64,000 bases of DNA, from assembly GCA_044223975.1 (NCBI GenBank), contig JBGALI010000006.1, positions 62,001 to 126,000 of the forward strand, read 5' to 3'. Numbering within the stretch: the first letter of the stretch is position 1; each line of letters begins with the position of its first letter. Below, piece after piece: positions 15,274-24,529 of this stretch. The translations under genes were made by a program, and so were the position numbers. The notes under the pieces were generated by a model. It was not told the origin of the DNA, searched no databases, and worked only from the letters and a program-made list of their open reading frames with translations. This DNA comes from CAZCPB01 sp044223975 (GTDB lineage: Bacteria; Planctomycetota; Phycisphaerae; Phycisphaerales; UBA1924).

Positions 15274-17514
15274 TTACTTCTTCTTGCTGCCCGGGGCTTT
15301 GTCTCCCAGGATGAGGGGCACCAGCTCGGAGTTCGGGAGGTTAAGGGAGCCCATGAGAGCGGCAGCGGCGGTCGCTTCGGCTCCCTCGCCGCTGGAGGCC
15401 AGAGCGAGCAACCGGTCGACCTGACGGCGGGGGAGCAGGTTCCCGAATCGGCGGGCAGACTCGGCGACCTTGCCGAGCATCGCCACTCGCTCGGGGCCGG
15501 TTGCCGCGAGGGCGGCGTCCATGAGCGAGGTCTGCGTGCGCTCCTGTCCGATGCGTGAGAGCACCTCCGCGACGTCCATCTTCATGGCCGACTTGGGGTC
15601 GCCCAAGGCCGCGATGAGCGGGAGGGCGGCGTCGGAGACGTCAAAGACGCGGTTGCCCGAGACGGCCAGGTCGCGGAGGGCCGTGAGCGAGCGTGCCGCG
15701 TACTGCTTGGCTTCTTCCTCGGAGACCGGCCCGCCGCTGGCGGCGAGCACGAGGTCGTCCACCGACCGGAGCACCTGGCTCTCGGCCATGGCGGCCTGGC
15801 GGATGGCGATCGACACGTCGCGCTCGTAGCGGCGGTGGAGGGAGGTGTATGCGTCGGCGCTGGTCAGGACCAGGACGGGCGTGGCGCCGATCTTGGTGGT
15901 GGCGCGGACGCTCTGGATCAGGTCGGGGATCGCGTCCTCGCGCTGGTTGGCGATGACGACAAGGTCGATCGCGGGCGACTCGGAGATCGGGCCGGCCAGG
16001 TCCGCGACCGATCGTCCGAAGGGAAGCACGGAGTACTTGCCCTTCTCAATGATCGAACGCACCACGCTGTAGGTCTCGTTGTCCGCGGCGATCACCACCG
16101 CGACCTTGGACGACGCGTCCCGGATCGCGCCCGCCAGCGTCGGGACGACGCGTTCAGAGCCGGTGAACGCCTCGCGCGGCGCGGCGAGGGCCAAGGCCAG
16201 AGCCGACTCGTACTGCACGCGACGGTTCGGGTACGTGAGCGCCTCGGGGAGGGGCCGACGGAGGCCGCCGTTGGTCGCCCACAGCGACGACCCGCCCGCG
16301 CACTTCTCCAGGCCCGCGATCGACTTGCGCGTCAATGGAGTGTCACCGTCGTCGAGCGCGCGACCCAGGACCATCTGCAGAATGTCCGAGCCCGACGCGA
16401 CGCCGTAGTACATCGCCTCGCGCCGGTCCGCGCCGTACGCGGGGTTCACGTAACCCGCGGGCGTGTTCAGCTCACGCTTGTAGTTCGAAGCAACCCACAG
16501 CGCCAGCGCCGGCGGGTTGGCGGAGCGAAGGCGCATCGAACGCTCGGAGAACTGCATCGCCATCGCCTCGTGGTACACGGGCGTGCGGATGGCGGTCATC
16601 ACCAGGCCGATGCCGGGGTTGAACGACCAGAGAATCTGGTTCTCCTCGCCGGGGAAGCTGGTGAGCTGCGAGAGCTCGGAGTAGTACTGGTTCGCAAGTG
16701 CGTAAAAGAGTGTGGCCGGGTCGGCGCCGCCCGTGCCGCCGTGCTTGGCGATGGCGCGGTCACAGGCCGAACGCACCTCGGAGCTCTGGGTGGTGTCGCG
16801 AAGGTCGGCGAGGAAGGGCAGCGAAGTCTTGTAGGGAATCTCGGCCAGCACGTTGACGACCGCTTCCTGCTGGACCGGGTCGAGCTGGGGGAGGGCTGTC
16901 GCGAGCGGGATCACGGCGCTGGGTCCCATCTCCACGATGACGCTGCGGACCTGCTCCTGCCGCGCCGGGTTGGTGCGGTCAAGGAACGCGGTGAGCAGCT
17001 GCGGCATCGCGTACTCGGACGCGGCCTTGAGGCGCTCGCGGGCGAACAGGCGCGGACGCACCAGCCCGGTCAGGAGGTCGATGTTCTTCTTGATTTGCTC
17101 GGGGTCGCGGGCCCGCTCGAGCTTGCCCGTCTCGTACATCGCCATCATCTTGGCGGCCGACTCTTCCAGGGCGGGGATCCGCCCGGCGCGCACGACCGTG
17201 TCCATGAAGCGCTGCTGCTCGCCGGACTCTTCCACCAGCTTCACGAAGTCGACGTTGGTCAGCTTCAGGTCAAAGAGTTGGCGAGCGACCCCCGCGGCCA
17301 CATCGGCGCGGTCGATCCGCACGAAGTGGATGAAGTCCTTCAGGAGGCTCGTTGGCGTGGGCTGGTCGTTCAGGGCCGAACCCCCGACGCGGCGCACGTC
17401 CGACGACGCCACGGCAGGCTGGGTTTGAGCCGAAACGCTCGTGCCAAGGGCGCAGGCGAGGGCCAGGGCGAGGGGCGACAGGACGCGACGACCGACAGCG
17501 GCGAGTTGGCGCAC
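15274..17514 (-). CDS. exported HEAT-repeat-like protein
   Basis: 746 residues. The start is GTG at 17514, eight bases after AGGAG, giving a signal peptide (VGRRVLSPLALALACALGTSVSAQ). The mature part is helical and repetitive: ARQEQVRSVIVEMGPSAVIP, LPQLDPVQQEAVVNVLAEI and DAALPLIAALGDPKSAMKMD are HEAT-like helix pairs. A central alpha/beta segment (VAVVIAADNETYSVVRSIIE, DLVVIANQREDAIPDLIQSV) resembles a receiver-like Rossmann fold. It ends with a KKK tail. The function is unknown; an envelope scaffold is one possibility given fliN just downstream. Confidence 0.75.
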   Translation of the reverse strand: MRQLAAVGRRVLSPLALALACALGTSVSAQTQPAVASSDVRRVGGSALNDQPTPTSLLKDFIHFVRIDRADVAAGVARQLFDLKLTNVDFVKLVEESGEQQRFMDTVVRAGRIPALEESAAKMMAMYETGKLERARDPEQIKKNIDLLTGLVRPRLFARERLKAASEYAMPQLLTAFLDRTNPARQEQVRSVIVEMGPSAVIPLATALPQLDPVQQEAVVNVLAEIPYKTSLPFLADLRDTTQSSEVRSACDRAIAKHGGTGGADPATLFYALANQYYSELSQLTSFPGEENQILWSFNPGIGLVMTAIRTPVYHEAMAMQFSERSMRLRSANPPALALWVASNYKRELNTPAGYVNPAYGADRREAMYYGVASGSDILQMVLGRALDDGDTPLTRKSIAGLEKCAGGSSLWATNGGLRRPLPEALTYPNRRVQYESALALALAAPREAFTGSERVVPTLAGAIRDASSKVAVVIAADNETYSVVRSIIEKGKYSVLPFGRSVADLAGPISESPAIDLVVIANQREDAIPDLIQSVRATTKIGATPVLVLTSADAYTSLHRRYERDVSIAIRQAAMAESQVLRSVDDLVLAASGGPVSEEEAKQYAARSLTALRDLAVSGNRVFDVSDAALPLIAALGDPKSAMKMDVAEVLSRIGQERTQTSLMDAALAATGPERVAMLGKVAESARRFGNLLPRRQVDRLLALASSGEGAEATAAAALMGSLNLPNSELVPLILGDKAPGSKKK

Positions 17515-18039
17515 GATCCACTCCTGCACGAGACCGAGGACAGGGGAGCCACGAGAGATGGCCGGCACACGCGGCAGCGATACCGCCCCGCCGCGCCCGT
17601 TCGGCCACCCTCCATACGCCCGGTTCCGGGAACGTGATCCCGGGTCCGGGGCGTCCATGGTAGCGAGTCGATCGGAATTGTGCAGGCCCAGGGACGCACC
17701 CGAGGCCCCGCGCTTTAGAACATTTGCGCCGATGCCGGTTCACCAGCGATTTGTGCGAGCGGTCACCGCCGGTCTCTCGGCGCGACCGCATTCGAACGCG
17801 AAATGCCGTGCTTTGGTCAGAGTGTTCGGCTGCCGGGACAGTACTCGAACTGAACCAACCAAAGACCTGACATGGCCAGGCGCAAGGGGAACCGCCGATT
17901 CTCGGGCGATCTCGTCCCAAAACCGGGAGTTTCCGCGCCAAACGTCCCAGCCCGTGAAGGCGCTCCCGATGGTTGTCGATAGACACGCCAGCGAAGGCCG
18001 AACGGTCGGCACGCCACCCCTGCGTACCCCCGAGGTGAG
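17515..18039. other. divergent intergenic region
   Basis: 525 bases between divergent genes with no convincing coding. It should hold promoters for both, but no clear -35/-10 pair was found. GAGGTGAG at its right edge is the ribosome site of the regulator. Confidence 0.4.
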
Positions 18040-18621
18040 ATGATGCCCATTGAGAAAGAAGTCCTGACGACCGGCGAAGTGGCGAAGATCTGCAACGTCG
18101 CTCCGCGCACGGTCTCCAAGTGGTTCGACTCCGGCACCCTCAAGGGGTACCGCATCCCCGGCTCGCGCGACCGGCGCATCCCCGCGGGCGAACTCATCAA
18201 GTTCATGAAGCACCACAACATCCCCCTGGAAGGCATCCAGAGCGGGAGGACCCGGGTGCTGATCGTGGACGATGAACGCGAAATCGTGGACACGATGGAA
18301 CGCATCCTCACCGAGCAGACCAACTACGAGGTCCGCACCTCGACGAGCGGGTTCGGAGCGGGCATGGAGTGCGAGCGGTTCAAGCCGCACGTGATCCTGC
18401 TCGACCTGCACCTCTCTGACGGCGACACGCGCCAGCTCTGCGACATGATCCGCCGCAACGAGGGTCTCCAGTTCACCCGCATCGTCGCCATGAGCGGCAA
18501 GCTCACCGACGGCCAGGCCTCGGGCCTCCGCTCGCAGGGCTACGACGGGTTCCTCAAGAAGCCGTTCCAGCTCCGGCAGGTGGTCGAGTCGATCGAGGCG
18601 GCGACGAACCTGGTGCACTGA
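18040..18621 (+). CDS. helix-turn-helix / response regulator receiver fusion
   Basis: 193 residues. Residues 8-58 are an excisionase/MerR-like winged helix (LTTGEVAKICNVAPRTVSKW, GTLKGYRIPGSRDRRIP) as in BldC-type regulators. Residues 72-190 are a CheY-like receiver with acidic pair Asp77-Asp78, phospho-acceptor Asp122 in ILLDLHLSDGD, Ser152 in AMSGK and Lys174 in FLKKPF. All receiver catalytic residues are intact, so it should accept phosphate from a histidine kinase not found here. The order DNA-binding domain first, receiver second, is the reverse of usual regulators. Start ATG (18040 or 18043) after GAGGTG. Confidence 0.85.
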   Translation: MMPIEKEVLTTGEVAKICNVAPRTVSKWFDSGTLKGYRIPGSRDRRIPAGELIKFMKHHNIPLEGIQSGRTRVLIVDDEREIVDTMERILTEQTNYEVRTSTSGFGAGMECERFKPHVILLDLHLSDGDTRQLCDMIRRNEGLQFTRIVAMSGKLTDGQASGLRSQGYDGFLKKPFQLRQVVESIEAATNLVH

Positions 18622-18685
18622 GCGGCGAGATGATGCCCCCGCGACAGACGCCCCGTGCGAACGAAGGGCCAGCATGAACCCTGAA

Positions 18686-18716
18686 CGGCCCGCGGCAATG
18701 CCGCGGGCCGTATTCG
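18686..18716 (+). terminator. terminator of the HTH-receiver gene
   Basis: CGGCCCGCGGC and GCCGCGGGCCG form a perfect 11-base-pair stem with an AAT loop, followed by TATTCGTT. Confidence 0.65.
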
Positions 18717-18825
18717 TTGGTGCATCACCTCCGCCGTGCCCCCGCCCCGCGTTGAATCATGGCGGGATTCGCGGAACGCCGTGGTAGGATCGCGACCGGT
18801 GACGATGTGGTTGAGGACCGGCTGT

Positions 18826-21084
18826 ATGGGAACGGACCCCGATTCCAAAGACAGGCATGACGCGGGCACTCAGCGCGGTATTGGCCGGGCTGCCGGGTCC
18901 GTGGCCTTGGTGCTCGCACGCCTCCTTCTCCTTGCGATGGTCGTGGCGGGGTTCTGGAACGTCCGCACCGCCGCGGCTCAGACGACGTGGTACGTGTGCA
19001 GCGGGATTTCCGGCGCCGACGCGGGGGGCATTACCGGGCCTGACGTGGCGATGACCATCGCGGCCTCGGACTCCAACGCGGGGACCGACCCCCAATTCCC
19101 TCTGCTCACGCTGGGAGTCGGCGGCCTGCAGAGCAGGATGTCAGACGGCGACACGGCATACCTCTCGGGCCGGTTCTCCGTCCCCGATTCGATCCCGGTC
19201 GCGTTCTCGTCGCCCTTGGCGTGCAACCGGCGCACGTTTGCCCAGTGGCCAGGCATGGCCCCGGCCGTGATCCGAGGGAGCAACCAGGTCGCGCCGGCCG
19301 GATGGGCGCCGACCGGGACGGCGGCGTTCACGAAGAACATCGGCGCCGGTCTCGGCGCCACGCTCGCCACCGTGGTCTTTGATTACGACAGCGCTGGCAA
19401 CCTGAGCCCGCTGGGCGATGGATCGCCGGACCCGACGCTCGGCCGGCGCACGAGCCACCTGACGCCGACCTCCGAGTCCGCGGTGCTTGCCGCGGGCCCG
19501 AACCGGACGTTTGGAACTTACTTCTACAACAACGCCACCGGGTTCCTGACGGTGTGTCTGCCCGGGGGAGCCAGCCCGGCCAGCGCGGTGGCGAACGGGA
19601 TCGAGTACAGCGTCCGGGGGCGCAACGCGTTCTACCTGACCTCAACCAGCAACAACGACCGCGTCAACGCGGGCAATGTGTTCCAGGGACTGCGCTTTGT
19701 GCTGTGGGCCGACGCTGGAACGGGCTCGCCGCACGGCACACCCATCGTCATCGGCAACGGCGATGGCACGCTCATCACGGGCTGCATTTTCGAGGACAGC
19801 GGGATCCACTCGTACTCCTTCGGCTCGCGCTGCACCAACAACTCCTGCATCAACAACGTCCACATCGGCATGGCACCCGGCGGGATCGCGTGCGTGTTCA
19901 ACGCCAGCGGCAGCACCGCGGGAGCGCCCAATGCCGCGTGGGGCTGCCGCATCGTGGGCGATGTGGTGTACGCCAACAGCTTCCTCGCGCACGACGGCAC
20001 GCTCGCCAACCGGGGATCGGCGGTGGGGGCGTTCATTTGCCACGGGCCCATCACGGACATCCAGCTCGAAAATTTCCAGGTCAAGGAGTACACGCCCCCG
20101 GGCGGGGCCGCCCCGGACGCTTGCGCGCAGTTCTCGGTCGCCGATGCGCCGCTGCCGGCAGACCGTTTCGACCCTGCCACGTACGCGGTGCGCATCCGTC
20201 AGACCGACCCCGCGCTCGCGACGGTCTCCAACGGCACGGCGTGGCCCAACCAGTCGGTGGTTTCAAACGCCGCGTACATGAACTGCGTGCTCCGCTTCCC
20301 GCAGCTCGCGGCGTCGGGCGCCGGCAGCATGATCGACCTGCGCGGCTGCGTGGGCACGACGGGGTTCTTCGGTTGCGAATTCACGGCCGACCTGGGAAAC
20401 CCGGCCGTCCCTGTCGCGATGTTCACCATCGGGGCCAAGTCGAGCATCGTGAACGTGAACTGCTCGGGGTACGACAACGCCTCGACGCACGGGCCGCAGA
20501 AGTGCTCGGTCTACCGGTACGCGGTCGCGGGCGGGACGATCTTCGATTTCCAGTCCGCGTGGGGCTTCAGGTCCACGATCGGCGGGTCGCGGTACGTGTG
20601 CACAGGTGACGCGGCGATCGGCTCGGCCTACCACTGGTTCCAGGACACCGCGTTCTGGAACGTCGGCGCCACGACGTACAGCGAGAACGGGGCTTTCAAC
20701 ACCTCGGCCGAGTGGTCCACCGTGATCGACGCGGTCCTGGGGGGCGTCACACTTCACCTGGCCGAGAACCCGTTCATCGACACGACCGGGGCCTCTGGCC
20801 TGGCGCCGACCCCGGCGTTCGCCTCGCTCAAGAAGCTCATCGACGTTCACGCCGAAGACGGCGTCAACGGGCACTCCTACGACGGGAGCTACGGGGCGTA
20901 CCAGTTCGGCGGCGCGCTGTGCCCGGCGGATTTCAACGCCGACGGCTTCGTGAGCGGCGAGGATTTCGACGCGTTCGTGCTCGAGTTTTTCTGGGGCAAC
21001 GCGGCCGCGGATATCGACGGCGACGGGTTCGTCACCGGGATGGACTTTGACACGTTCATGGACTCGTTCGTCGGCGGGTGCTGA
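18826..21084 (+). CDS. large secreted protein with dockerin-like C-terminal tail
   Basis: 752 residues. A signal sequence with an extended n-region (LVLARLLLLAMVVAGFW, cleavage near AAAQ) precedes a long Gly/Asn/Ser/Thr-rich body with repeated strand-turn patterns (ITGCIFEDSGIHSYSFGSR, NNSCINNVHIGM), as in right-handed parallel beta-helix proteins. The C-terminus carries two EF-hand-like loops, CPADFNADGFVSGEDFDAF and DIDGDGFVTGMDFDTFMD, the planctomycete form of the type I dockerin/calcium-binding tail. Probably attached to the cell surface or an extracellular complex. ATG at 18826 follows GAGGA. A polysaccharide-binding or lyase role is possible but no catalytic motif was identified. Confidence 0.75.
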   Translation: MGTDPDSKDRHDAGTQRGIGRAAGSVALVLARLLLLAMVVAGFWNVRTAAAQTTWYVCSGISGADAGGITGPDVAMTIAASDSNAGTDPQFPLLTLGVGGLQSRMSDGDTAYLSGRFSVPDSIPVAFSSPLACNRRTFAQWPGMAPAVIRGSNQVAPAGWAPTGTAAFTKNIGAGLGATLATVVFDYDSAGNLSPLGDGSPDPTLGRRTSHLTPTSESAVLAAGPNRTFGTYFYNNATGFLTVCLPGGASPASAVANGIEYSVRGRNAFYLTSTSNNDRVNAGNVFQGLRFVLWADAGTGSPHGTPIVIGNGDGTLITGCIFEDSGIHSYSFGSRCTNNSCINNVHIGMAPGGIACVFNASGSTAGAPNAAWGCRIVGDVVYANSFLAHDGTLANRGSAVGAFICHGPITDIQLENFQVKEYTPPGGAAPDACAQFSVADAPLPADRFDPATYAVRIRQTDPALATVSNGTAWPNQSVVSNAAYMNCVLRFPQLAASGAGSMIDLRGCVGTTGFFGCEFTADLGNPAVPVAMFTIGAKSSIVNVNCSGYDNASTHGPQKCSVYRYAVAGGTIFDFQSAWGFRSTIGGSRYVCTGDAAIGSAYHWFQDTAFWNVGATTYSENGAFNTSAEWSTVIDAVLGGVTLHLAENPFIDTTGASGLAPTPAFASLKKLIDVHAEDGVNGHSYDGSYGAYQFGGALCPADFNADGFVSGEDFDAFVLEFFWGNAAADIDGDGFVTGMDFDTFMDSFVGGC

Positions 21085-21221
21085 GGCGTGCGGCGTCGGT
21101 CGCGCGACCCGGCGGCGCGTGGTGCCGCTCCGCGTGCGGCGCGATCCGATCGCGCGCGCTCGATGACCCCGCTCACGCCTCCTTACGATTGGCGAGCAGC
21201 ACCCGTCACTCCGCCCGGGCG

Positions 21222-21923
21222 TCATTCACCGCCATGCTGGCGCCGGCGGCGGGCGGCGAGCAGCCCGCCGATTCCAAAGAGCGCCATCGCGCCGGGCGCG
21301 GGCACGTAGGAGATGTTGACGTGCGCACTCCCCGGCAGGTTGATGGTGCCCAGACCATCGGCGTGCAGGTGAAGGATCGCCTGGATGCCGTACTTGCCGG
21401 AGCCGGATGTGACGACGACGGGTGCGCCGGCGGTGAGGGAGAAGGGTGTGGCGGTGGCGAGGAGCGTGCTGAGGGGCTGGTTGGCGTAGCCGACATCCTG
21501 GGTGCTGTCGAGCTGGACCCAGCTCGCGGCCGAGTTGGTCCACGTGCCGCTCAGGCTGTGGTTGGCGGTGTAGGTACCGTTGCCGATCGACTGGTAGAGG
21601 TGGTCGACGGTGAGCGTCACGTCGAGAACGGGGGCGCCGGCGGAGTTAGGGCCGGTGACGGTCAGGAAGAGGTTGGTGATGTCGAGGGTGAAGACGGTGC
21701 CGCTGGGGTTGTTGCTCACGTTGACGTCGCCGGTGATGCTGCCCCCCGTGCCGGTCCAGGAGAACGACGTGGTGTTGCTGGTGCTCGTGAAAGAGATGGG
21801 GCTGGCCAGCCCGGTCAAGGAAGCGGTGCCGAGGTCGCCCGTCATGGAAATCACCTGCGCGTTCGCGGCGTTGGCGAGGAGCGGGAGGGCGAGCAACGCG
21901 AGGAACTTTCGGAGCTGATTCAT
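21222..21923 (-). CDS. PEP-CTERM-type sorting protein
   Basis: 233 residues. Signal peptide MNQLRKFLALLALPLLANAANA, a Thr/Ser/Gly-rich beta body, then the sorting tail VPAPGAMALFGIGGLLAARR plus Arg: a PxPG motif, a hydrophobic helix and an Arg cluster. The tail is the target of exosortase-type processing in this phylum. It is probably an exopolysaccharide-associated surface protein; no function can be assigned. The ATG at 21923 has GGGAG upstream; a 5' GTG six codons earlier is less likely. Confidence 0.85.
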   Translation of the reverse strand: MNQLRKFLALLALPLLANAANAQVISMTGDLGTASLTGLASPISFTSTSNTTSFSWTGTGGSITGDVNVSNNPSGTVFTLDITNLFLTVTGPNSAGAPVLDVTLTVDHLYQSIGNGTYTANHSLSGTWTNSAASWVQLDSTQDVGYANQPLSTLLATATPFSLTAGAPVVVTSGSGKYGIQAILHLHADGLGTINLPGSAHVNISYVPAPGAMALFGIGGLLAARRRRQHGGE

Positions 21924-21939
21924 GTCTGTCTCCCTGTTC

Positions 21940-21970
21940 ACGAGTTTCTGTTCACGAGTTTGGGGTTCAC
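21940..21970. repeat. short direct repeat GTTCACGAGTTT
   Basis: GTTCACGAGTTT occurs twice with 14-base spacing, followed by a third GGTTCACG. It lies in the leader of the PEP-CTERM gene. Confidence 0.6.
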
Positions 21971-22130
21971 GCGGTTGTGCGGAAGTGCAGCCGCGGCGGA
22001 AGCCGGTCGGGTGTCTGGGGTCTGGATCCCTTGCATCGATGCGAAACTGGTCTGACTCTCATGGGCCTCGGCATCGCACGAACTACGGGGGCGGACCCGA
22101 GTTCATGGCAGCCCATGTCTCCTGATTGAA

Positions 22131-22160
22131 AGACTACCTTCAGGGGTCTGTTCCGGTCAA
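22131..22160 (-). promoter_or_regulatory. predicted sigma70-type promoter
   Basis: On the minus strand TTGACC (22155-22160) and TAGTCT (22131-22136) have an 18-base spacer and point toward the PEP-CTERM gene. The -35 is identical to that of the promoter at 1950-1977. Confidence 0.35.
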
Positions 22161-22329
22161 TGAAGATTCCCGGGAACGGGGCGCATGGCCGCGGATCTGA
22201 TCGCTCGGCGCGACAAGCGTCGTATCCGAGACGCTTCCGAAGCTCCCGTCCGATCAGTCAGGGCGGCATGAAGACCTGCGGCCCCCTTACCCCTCGACAC
22301 CCAACCCCTCAAACCGCGCCACAAACATC

Positions 22330-23187
22330 TCACCCGGCAAGAGTGCGACCGCGTTCTCGTGCGGCCGCGACGGCACGGATGATCGCGCCTTGGAGGTCGG
22401 ATTGATCCAGCGTCTGGATAGCCGCCTCGGTCGTCCCACCCTTGCTCGTCACGGCCTTGCGCAGCTGCTCCGGACTCTCAAACGCTTCGCCCAAGAGCGC
22501 CCCCGCGCCTGCCACGGTTTCGCGCACGATGTCCGAGGCCATCGTCTCGTCGAAGCCGAGTTCGACAGCCGCGCGAACCATCGCTTCGGCGAGGTAGAAC
22601 ACGTACGCCGGCCCCGAGCCGGCGACGGCCGTGAACGCGTCCATCAGGGCCTCATCGATGGTGACCACCAGCGGCCCGACATCGTTGAAGATCTCGAGCG
22701 CCAGGTCGTCGTCGCCGTCCCGCGTTCCCGTGCCGCGGCACACCGCGGTGGTGCCTTGCCTGATCCGCGCCGGTAGGTTCGGCATCGCGCGCACTACGCG
22801 GACCGTGTCGCCCAGGAGGCTGCGCACGCGCTGCGTGGTCATGCCCGCCAGGATCGAGATCACCACCCGCGACGGCTCGGCAAGCAACGGGCGGATCTCG
22901 TCGGCCAGACCCGCGAGCATCTGCGGCTTGATCGCCAGCAGCACCTGCCCGGTCCCGGGGCCGGTCGTCGCCGACTCTTCGGCGGCGAGTTGCTGGATCG
23001 CCTCCGTGGCGCTCCTTACGACGTGAACGCCCGCTTGGCGGAGCGACGCGTGCCTGGCCTCATCGGGCTCGGCGATCACGACGAACGTGCGGTGGATCAC
23101 CCCGGCGTTGCTCATCCCGCCGCGCACGATCGCCTGCCCCATGGTGCCGCCGCCGATGATCGCCAGGGGCGGGTATTTCATGCTCAT
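22330..23187 (-). CDS. proC: pyrroline-5-carboxylate reductase
   Basis: 285 residues. It reduces P5C to proline with NAD(P)H, the last step of proline synthesis and the reverse sense of PutA encoded at 5902-9018. The Rossmann motif is AIIGGGTMGQAIVRGG (9-24), then VLLAIKPQ, VVRAMPNLPARIRQGTTAVC, and the C-terminal dimer domain AVAGSGPAYVFYLAEAM and VTSKGGTTEAAIQTLD, all standard ProC signatures. ATG at 23187 follows GGGAGGAACCAG. Divergent from accA with a 63-base gap. Confidence 0.95.
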   Translation of the reverse strand: MSMKYPPLAIIGGGTMGQAIVRGGMSNAGVIHRTFVVIAEPDEARHASLRQAGVHVVRSATEAIQQLAAEESATTGPGTGQVLLAIKPQMLAGLADEIRPLLAEPSRVVISILAGMTTQRVRSLLGDTVRVVRAMPNLPARIRQGTTAVCRGTGTRDGDDDLALEIFNDVGPLVVTIDEALMDAFTAVAGSGPAYVFYLAEAMVRAAVELGFDETMASDIVRETVAGAGALLGEAFESPEQLRKAVTSKGGTTEAAIQTLDQSDLQGAIIRAVAAARERGRTLAG

Positions 23188-23236
23188 CTGGTTCCTCCCG
23201 GCGCCACGCGGCGCGAGGCCGGATCGCTCCCCGGCC

Positions 23237-23242
23237 TAGGAT
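23237..23242 (+). promoter_or_regulatory. putative -10 box for leaderless accA
   Basis: TAGGAT ends eight bases before the accA ATG, and no ribosome site is present. Confidence 0.45.
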
Positions 23243-23250
23243 TCCGGCCC

Positions 23251-24303
23251 ATGTCACGCTTCTATCAGCTCGACTTCGAAAAGCCGCTCCTGGAACTCGA
23301 ACAGCGTATCGAGGCCGCCGAGACGCGACTCCGGCAGGAGCTCGGCGCGGCCGCGGCGCCCCCCGCCCCGGAATCCGCCGACGTGGACCCGGCGATCGCG
23401 TCGATCCAGGGCGAAATAGCGGGTCTGCGCGACGAGCACCGCAAACGGCTTGTTGAGGTTTACACCGACCTGAGCCCGTGGAACACGGTGCGGGTCGCGC
23501 GCCATCCCGACCGTCCCCAGACGCGCGATTACATCGCCATGATCTGCCGCGACTTTGTCGAACTGCACGGCGATCGGCGTTACGGCGACGACCCGGCGAT
23601 CGTGACCGGTTTCGGCCGAATCGGGCCCGTGAAGTGCCTGGTGGTGGGGCACCAGAAGGGGAAGGAAACCAGCGAGAAGATCTCCTGCCACTTCGGCTGC
23701 GCCCACCCCGAGGGCTACCGCAAGGCGCTGGCGAAGATGCAGCTGGCGGAGAAGTTCGGCCAGCCGATCGTGACGTTCGTCGACACGCCGGGCGCGTACC
23801 CGGGACTTGGCGCCGAGCAGCGCGGGCAGGCCGAGGCGATCGCGGTGAACATGCGGGAGATGAGCCGTCTGCGCGTGCCCATCGTGACGGTCGTCATCGG
23901 CGAGGGCGGCTCCGGCGGCGCGCTGGGCATCGCGGTCGCCGACCGGGTTGCGATGCTTCAGAACTCGTGGTACTCGGTCATCAGCCCCGAGGGGTGCGCG
24001 GCGATCCTGTGGAAGGAAGCCAACGAGCAGACCAACACCGCCGCGGCCAGAGCGCTGAAGCTCACCGCACGCGACAACCTGGAACTTGGCATCATCGACG
24101 AGATCATCGAAGAGCCCGTCGGCGGCGCGCACCGCGACGCCCGTGCCGCGGCGGATTCGATCCAGCGCTGGGTCGTCGCCAGCCTTCAGGACTTGGGGCG
24201 GCGCGATGCTTCAGATCTGGTTGGCGATCGGTACAAAAGGTTCCGGAAGCTCGGCCGCTATACCGAGACCGCTCCGGCGGAATCGACCTCGCCGTTGTCT
24301 TGA
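23251..24303 (+). CDS. accA: acetyl-CoA carboxylase carboxyltransferase subunit alpha
   Basis: 350 residues, family length about 320. It transfers carboxyl from biotin to acetyl-CoA, making malonyl-CoA for fatty acid synthesis, in a complex with AccD. Signatures: LDFEKPLLELEQRI at the N-terminus, RPQTRDYI, FVELHGDRRYGDD, FGCAHPEGYRKALAKMQLAEKF, FVDTPGAYPG, IGEGGSGGALGIAVAD (oxyanion glycines), YSVISPEGCAAILWK and the dockside KLTARDNLELGIIDEII. An Ala/Pro insertion follows residue 33. Start chosen at MSRFYQLDFEKP; accD is not in the window. Confidence 0.96.
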   Translation: MSRFYQLDFEKPLLELEQRIEAAETRLRQELGAAAAPPAPESADVDPAIASIQGEIAGLRDEHRKRLVEVYTDLSPWNTVRVARHPDRPQTRDYIAMICRDFVELHGDRRYGDDPAIVTGFGRIGPVKCLVVGHQKGKETSEKISCHFGCAHPEGYRKALAKMQLAEKFGQPIVTFVDTPGAYPGLGAEQRGQAEAIAVNMREMSRLRVPIVTVVIGEGGSGGALGIAVADRVAMLQNSWYSVISPEGCAAILWKEANEQTNTAAARALKLTARDNLELGIIDEIIEEPVGGAHRDARAAADSIQRWVVASLQDLGRRDASDLVGDRYKRFRKLGRYTETAPAESTSPLS

Positions 24304-24381
24304 TTCCTGCACCGCGCTCATGCGAACCCAAGCCACGCCCGAGCCGTAGGGGGGTGGATCCCGCCGGCGAACTGCGGGTAG

Positions 24382-24402
24382 GGGCGGGACGGCTTCCCGC
24401 CC
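24382..24402. repeat. perfect hairpin between accA and the DksA-like gene
   Basis: GGGCGGGA (24382-24389), loop CGGCT, TCCCGCCC (24395-24402). No T-run follows, so terminator activity is doubtful; it may be a dispersed palindrome. Confidence 0.45.
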
Positions 24403-24529
24403 GTGCTTTGACCGGTAACCCTGCGAAGCCTATCGTCCCTACTTGTACCGAGGGTTCGGAAGGTATCTGGACGGGTGTCCGGCAACCGTGGTCCGAAGTT
24501 GAACGCCGCGGGGTGTGAACGGAGGGGTC

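Larger units (their letters stand above)
21924..22329. other. long leader/promoter region of the PEP-CTERM gene
   Basis: 406 bases without a gene. It contains a 14-base direct repeat near 21940-21970 and a predicted minus-strand promoter at 22131-22160, which would give a leader of about 200 bases. Confidence 0.4.

Noticed and set aside
15835..17637. 600-codon frame opposite the HEAT-repeat protein
   Set aside because: Low-complexity antisense shadow of a protein with a signal peptide and good ribosome site.
24304..24529. tRNA or riboswitch in the spacer after accA
   Set aside because: No T-loop or cloverleaf could be built; only a short hairpin at 24382-24402 is convincing.
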